Shown here: in pieces, positions 58,248-64,000 of the stretch
How positions within the stretch are numbered: position 1 is the first letter of the stretch
How the letters are laid out: each line of letters begins with the position of its first letter
Source: Eucalyptus grandis
Lineage: Eukaryota; Streptophyta; Magnoliopsida; Myrtales; Myrtaceae
Direction of reading: 5' to 3'
Length of the DNA stretch: 64,000 bases
Assembly: GCF_016545825.1 (NCBI RefSeq)
Contig: NC_052622.1
Location: forward strand, 3,415,001-3,479,000
Made by a program: the position numbers and the translations under genes
Notes under the pieces: model-generated
Told to the model about the DNA's origin: nothing
Seen by the model: only the letters and a program-made list of their open reading frames with translations
Database searches by the model: none

Positions 58248-59461
58248 CACTTCTTTCTTCTCTTGGCGCTGAAGGTGTGATAGCCCTTAGTTGACGCAAT
58301 TTCCTTGGGCCTGAAGCTCTGGTGGTATCCTTTTCTTAGTAAAATTTTTTGGGGAGATGGGTGTGTAGCTCGTGCTATGATGATGATACTATGTTTGGCA
58401 ACTGTAACTTGCCATTTGATTCGGAGGTTTTAGATATCTACTTGTTCATCATAGAGATGATTGACTTTCTGCACCAATTTGTGAACCTGTATATGAGTTG
58501 GATTGGATCTCACTCTTTTTTTCTCTCTCTCCCCACCCCCCCTTCCCTTGTTGCCGATCAAAGTGACGATTCGGCTATCCGGTCAAGCGTCGAGAGGAAC
58601 TGAGTTAAGCTGATATACAATTGCTGTCAAATTTCGTTGGATGTGGCGAGTCTAATATTTGGAGCAATCCCAAAAGATGAAATTAGTTACCGTCATCCGT
58701 TGATTATTTCTATGTTTTATTCTAATTTGTCGTTGGCCGGAACATCACCACCACTGCCATCAAGGTTAACTACAATCTATAAATATTGTCACAACAGCAG
58801 CCGCCACCTGCCATCAACACCTAACCTCTACAACAATTACGTGCTATTCCTGCCTGGGAGGTTGCTGCTGCCGTCGTTGTTAGCAGCTAACGTCTACTCT
58901 TTAGAATTTGACGAGGGAAAAACAGAAAGAATCTCGCATTTGTCAAGCACGGCAAAATGTTGTTCTGCAGATTTTGTTTCTAACTGAAATGAAAGTCATG
59001 AAAAGACCATCTAGACCGGAAAACATAAGTTGGTGAAATCAGTGTCAAACGGTCTTCTTCACTTCAATCTCTACGAATGTACTCCTTCCTTTTTCTTGTT
59101 AATGCCTTGGAACGCGACGATGGCGAAAGTTTTTTGAGAAAGATGCGCAAAGGCTGCAAGGGATTTTACATTCATGTCCCGGAAGTAGGAAGTTTCCTTT
59201 ATTCCCAATACAAGCAAATGAAGACCTAAAAAAGCCAAATTCATGCGACCTTCAACGTGAGAAAAGTTGAGGCAATAGGAGCATAGCATTACTAACGTCC
59301 TGTGTCTCGACTTTTTACATGACTGACAAAACCACAGCCACAGGAATTGTGGTTCTCGAGTCAAAATATGAAAGAACAAATGAACGGTGAAATCCTCTTA
59401 TCTTATAAACTGTCCCCTTCCGTCTGCAACTTCTGTCATTTACATAGACAAAAAGTAGCCT
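58248..59461. other. 3' UTRs and spacer between the convergent PTB and TPP genes
   Basis: 58.25-58.6 kb is probably the PTB 3' UTR. 58.6-59.05 kb has an open frame of about 116 codons with no recognised family, treated as chance. Confidence 0.5.
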
Positions 59462-61338
59462 TCACTCAGTCATCGATGTGGCAAGGTCCGACAAAAACTT
59501 ATATACTTCTGTCGGATCCTTTAGAGAGTAATGAGCCTTCGTATCCTTAGGTACCGAAGAGACGACAATGGAAATACCTTGTCCCCTTCTCTCTATTACC
59601 TGCAAAAATCAGGAAAGACCACTCGTTCAACAATTTATTACCGATGGAAATCTAGCCATTGCACTCAAAATAAGGTTGAGAGCAGAACTTCATGATTTAG
59701 TGACTAGACTAGAACCTTGAAAGCGTCTTCGTCAGTTCGGTCATCTCCTATGTATAATGGAAGGACGTCTCCAGAATTGCTGAGTCCTAAATTCTCGAGT
59801 AAATACTCCAGAGCATGTCCCTTGTTCCACTCTATACACGGTCGAATTTCCATGACCTGAAATTTTTGTCAGCAAAAGTATATGATTGAGCGTGCAAATT
59901 GTGATGAAGAAAAAAAAGGCAGTAACTTGAGGAAAAAGGCATACCTTTCTTCCCCTAGTTAAACGAAAATCCGGGTAGTTCTCTAATACAGATTTCACTT
60001 TCTCCTCCAATATGTCGTAATCCTGCACATTGATCAATTGAGCTATCGTTTCGTCACTCTTCTTCATATGCGATTGCCAACCAGAGAGTACTCACAGAGT
60101 AACAATGGCTCTGGTACAATGAAAGTGTATGAACAGACTCTTCTGTACCTCTTTACTGACTTGACGAAAGTGCACGGAGACGCAAAATCTGTTATCCTCG
60201 AGCCGGGCACCCTTTATTTTACTGGTGCTTTCCTCTAATGCGGTGAATATCTGTTGAAGGAAAATGTACATCATTATCATACCACTGCTATTGAATAGGG
60301 ACAAACTCCAAGTTCCAATGGTAGAAAAACCAGGTTCCTCGTTATTGAAACCGACAGAAAAAGACAACCAGATGAATAAACTCACCTCTTGAATTGCGGG
60401 CAGGAACTTCTTTGCTGGTTGGAACGAACCTTCATTTCCCTGGGGGGCCAATAAAAGTTGATAATAATTCTAACAAATACCGATGGTGCGAGATTATCAT
60501 TGATTGACTGAATTCTATAATAAAATCGTTACTGATAAATGAACTATACGCACGCTTGTGAGTCTCAATTACCTTTCGATTGAGCTGGGGACGGTGCTTT
60601 CCACCAGATGTTAGTGGCCTTGTTGGAGCCATTATGTCCATTCCATGGCTTCCGGCATAGTAAACATTATCTAAGTTTACAAACTGTTTCACCTGATAAA
60701 GGAGGAAGAATCACTATGATAAGCATGTGCTCCTATAGACTTCTTTCGGCACAGATGAGTTACATTTCTTCTAGCTCGATGAACAACATTTCATTCACAT
60801 ACCTTGTCTCTACTCCTTCCACTAATAATAGCAGTTGGGAAACGCTTTGAAACATCACATACAGCACCGCGCATCTGTAGTTGATGCAATACTAGTTAAT
60901 AACAAGTGATTGGCAGAACTATTTGAACGTAGTGGGTAAAATATGTGATTACCTTATTGGTCATAAATGCGCGGTCAGGGTCATTTACAATGGGAGAGAG
61001 GGTGCCGTCGTAATCCAAAAACACGACGATCCTCTTGCCCTTTGCCGCTTCCATCATCTTTTTAAACATGATCAATGCTGATGGGTGTTGCTTCTGTTTT
61101 TTTGGAACAACATGTGGAGGGAAAAGGAAGAGGACTTAGTTGTACAGTCATAATGCAGGGGAAAACGCCTGCTTATAGTGTAAAGAAAGCTTACCATCCA
61201 GGACGAATACGCCGCTTTGTTGTCAGGAGCTATCGGATGATTACCCCCACCATTCTCCTCGCTCTTAGGTGTGGACATTGCATGTACTTTGGGTCTCTTA
61301 AAAAAAGACCTCAGAAATGCAATTACCGCCTTCATCAT
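59462..61338 (-). CDS. Trehalose-6-phosphate phosphatase
   Basis: Nine exons: 61338-61195, 61093-60953, 60874-60803, 60692-60573, 60439-60386, 60250-60149, 60022-59945, 59856-59716 and 59599-59462, all exact codon multiples, giving 329 residues. It removes phosphate from trehalose-6-phosphate, the plant sugar signal. HAD-family motifs are present: [14 protein letters not shown] (nucleophile Asp75, acid/base Asp77), [48 protein letters not shown] and [13 protein letters not shown] (about 272-284). The N-terminus is short (about 48 residues before the catalytic region) and basic (RSFFKRPK); many plant TPPs are about 370-390 residues. The last exon ends LATSMTE, unlike the usual LVEWK. All catalytic residues I can place are retained, so it is probably active. 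Confidence 0.93.
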
Positions 61339-61583
61339 ATCTTTTCACTACATGTTGGCAAAAAAAGGAAAGTGCACATGGAATTAATCAAAGTTAAACA
61401 AGAGAGGCAGCTACAATACTTTATAAACGCAACTACAGTGGTGTCTACTGTTGTCGATCAATACCCACTATTGTAGATTCTTATGACCGGTGAGTTATAA
61501 GTTAGCAAGCAGACCAGGCTAGTGGGCTTTTATTAGCACCGCCACACGCTATGTAGTTCAGCCCCATCAAGCAACCCGTCCAA

Positions 61584-61615
<32 letters not shown>

Positions 61616-62735
61616 GAATCTTTTGACAAACTTTTATGATAATTCGATCCGACATGTGCACGTCTAGAAGTAGCATGATGATAAAGAATATTCAAATCTC
61701 CTCAAAACTTACCTGAGATCTCCTTTAGGTAACCCGAGTGAGTCACTCTTCACGCTTCTGCTTCTATAACTTTACACCTGCTATTGAAACAGAAGATCTT
61801 ATAATGAGGAAATTGAGAAAGGCAAAGCCTATTATCCGATAATGAGACCGACCACCACCAACTAATCCAAAAGAAGGAAAAAAAGGGAGCTGTTCGGGCG
61901 AGATAGAGGAAAAGATAGCAAAAGAAGAGCGATGAAAATGGAAAGACAAAAGGGAATTGAGATGTCCCAACTGTCCACTGGTCCTAAGACCGACCAAAAC
62001 CGACTGCAAGTCAATTGATGTTGAACCCACATCCACTTTCGAAAAAGAACCTATGTATGTGGAGGTTCATGGCTCTACAAAAAGGGTAAAGAAAGGTGCT
62101 ATTGTTGGACCGACACGTCTCACTGTGTGACACGGTTGAGCACGATCCAGTAAACGTCTGGTGTCCTGGGTACAAGCGTCTCTTAGCTAAGTCCAATCAC
62201 GAGCACATATATTTGAGGATTAATACATTCTGGAAAGTAAGAGAAGGGAAAAAGGGACGCAGTAGTGCCCGGTCGTATTCAAGGGGGGCTCCCAGTGCAG
62301 TTTTTTCCGGTTTAATTCTCTCTCTAGAAAGGCTAATATATCATGATGTTGGGCTACAAGTGTCACGAAACAATTCCTGGGATGTTCCCAAGATGAGGTC
62401 GGTTTATGAAGGGTCGCTTTCCACAACCAAAGTGGGATGGCTTTTGCGGAGAAAAGTAGATGGTCGAGTGACTCAACATTGCATGGATGGCTATGTAATG
62501 AATGTTGATTTCTCTCTCGTTGGGGGTTTGCGGTCAGAGCTGATTCAGTTGATGCCGACATGAACGAGACTAACTACAGGGGAGTTTCATAATCTCACCC
62601 CCACATCGCATGACACGTTCAATGAATTGAAGGCGTGTTTTGTCGGTCTCGTATGTCCTACATTAACTAACCAAACCGTCCAATCCTAACTAATCTTCCC
62701 TTCCAATCGCACATAATCCTATGACCTACATCCAA

Positions 62736-62767
<32 letters not shown>

Positions 62768-64000
62768 GTCGCTTTCCGATAGTGTGAACTTCATACAACT
62801 GTCAGCTGGGCAGGCAATAACTTCATTTCTCACAATATAATTAAGTATACGCTACCTAAACTCGGTGTATACTTTTTCTTCAATGAACAAAACATGAAAG
62901 AGCACTTCTGCACGTGACTCATGGGACGATGACAACCTAAGCTCCATGAAAGTGCTCCGGGTTTAGCTTTTTTTAAATTAGTACGTCTGTGCAAAGATCC
63001 AGAAAACTTTAACTTATGAACTCGATTAAGTGATGTCATGGACTACGCATGGTCTAATTCCAAAAGAGAGAAAACAAAAACTCATCGGGTATCCCCACAT
63101 CAAGCGGGGCCTCGCGCGAGACAAAAACCAAAAGGAGCTGAACCAAAAGCCTCCACCTGCCAGGAAATGACACAACACGTGTATCCCGCGAGGCCATAGA
63201 TTGACTCGTTCGCCCTTTTTAATTTCGACAAAAAAAACTTGACTTTTTGAAAATCTGGACCCAGTCCTAGTGTGAAAAGCGAAGATACATGGAAAAGCAA
63301 CAAAAGGAAAAAGCTGTCTTCGGGAAATAAAGTAAACAAGAACCAGACAAAACCCCTTTTCACGCGTCCGCCGATAACTGGCCAGCTAGAGTGTTTAGAC
63401 CTCTGGATCGCTGTTCGATCGACGCATCAAAACCTGGTTTCTCAAACTTTTTAAGCCCACAGGTAGAAAAAGAAGGCCACCCACCGAACCCGACAACACG
63501 GGGGAACGACCAAAAAGTCTCCGTCCTCGTTTCGAAGCAACTACTCATCTGCGAAAGTACAGAATTTCATGTCGAGACAAGACATGCCCTTGTTTAAAGA
63601 CTATATATGGGCGCAGGACACTGGCACTGAATAGTCAAGGTATGAACGCGGTATTCGGGAGAAGTTGACTGGTGACTTAGTCGTAGTAACCTAGCAAAGA
63701 AGGTGGTCCGAAGTTTAGCAGAACTTTCGTTGGAGAAACTCTATTGTGTTTAGGTGAAATGTCTAAAAGTCGCCTTCAGCTTTTGAAGGTGGAATCATGC
63801 AGGACGTATTGGCAAAATGACAGGGTGAAACAGAGCACCTTTTGGAACAAATTAGAAGTAGCCCAAGACAAACCCATCACCTTCGAAAATCCGAATAGCT
63901 GTAAACTACATACGCCCGATCGACGCGATAGGGCGTTAGACGTGTCTCGACTCGTGATACGGGTGATTTTGTCCTCTGTTAGAGACCTACAATGCGAGCT
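61339..64000. other. TPP promoter and gene-free right flank
   Basis: 61.34-62.1 kb probably holds the TPP promoter/5' UTR and a poly-T run (61590-61615). 62.1-62.56 kb is open on both strands, but I recognise no domain. No gene is supported to the window end. Confidence 0.45.
62736..62763. repeat. (CT)n microsatellite
   Basis: Uninterrupted CT run in the right-hand spacer. Confidence 0.9.

Noticed and set aside
62096..62563. 155-codon open frame near the right end
   Set aside because: No recognisable domain, opposite strand also open, no promoter or splice evidence; left as spacer.

Overview
This is a plant nuclear genome window, from a eudicot by the gene structures. Genes have many short introns with GT..AG borders, (GA)n/(CT)n microsatellites lie at transcript starts, and the spacers are AT-rich and full of transposon debris. 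Some dispersed repeats (about 39.2-39.7 kb and 10.1-10.3 kb) look to me like ones common in Myrtaceae such as Eucalyptus, but that is an impression from memory and was not tested. I see no bacterial, organellar or viral gene block, no CRISPR array and no credible tRNA or rRNA gene.

Layout. 1-4252 is a truncated copy of an MTM1/SLC25A39-40-type mitochondrial carrier gene. Its fourth coding exon is split by a 3.3 kb hAT-type transposon (712-4014) that carries a fragment of the m6A-writer gene VIRILIZER. The intact carrier gene is at 12807-16883 (+). Between the two lies a damaged type-B response regulator (about 9117-5852, -). Next come a small conserved plant protein (20693-20427, -) and a 703-residue coiled-coil/acidic nuclear-type protein (24780-21652, -) with a duplicated upstream region. 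These are followed by an intronless PLS-type PPR gene (27843-29399, +), a ten-exon dihydrofolate synthetase gene (30219-35572, +) and a group III WRKY gene (38468-36737, -) with a one-base frameshift after its WRKY domain. 38.5-52 kb is a gene-poor stretch with LTR-like and MITE-like remnants. The right part holds a polypyrimidine-tract-binding protein gene (53118-58247, +) and a trehalose-6-phosphate phosphatase gene (61338-59462, -). The last 2.6 kb has no gene I can support.

The genes are unrelated housekeeping and regulatory loci, as is usual for a plant chromosome, with no operon-like logic. The most notable biology is the gene-capturing hAT element, whose empty site is preserved in the intact paralogue 10 kb away. 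Second is a candidate autoregulatory poison exon in the PTB gene. Several one-base lesions (WRKY, response regulator, captured VIRILIZER piece) could be real mutations or assembly errors.
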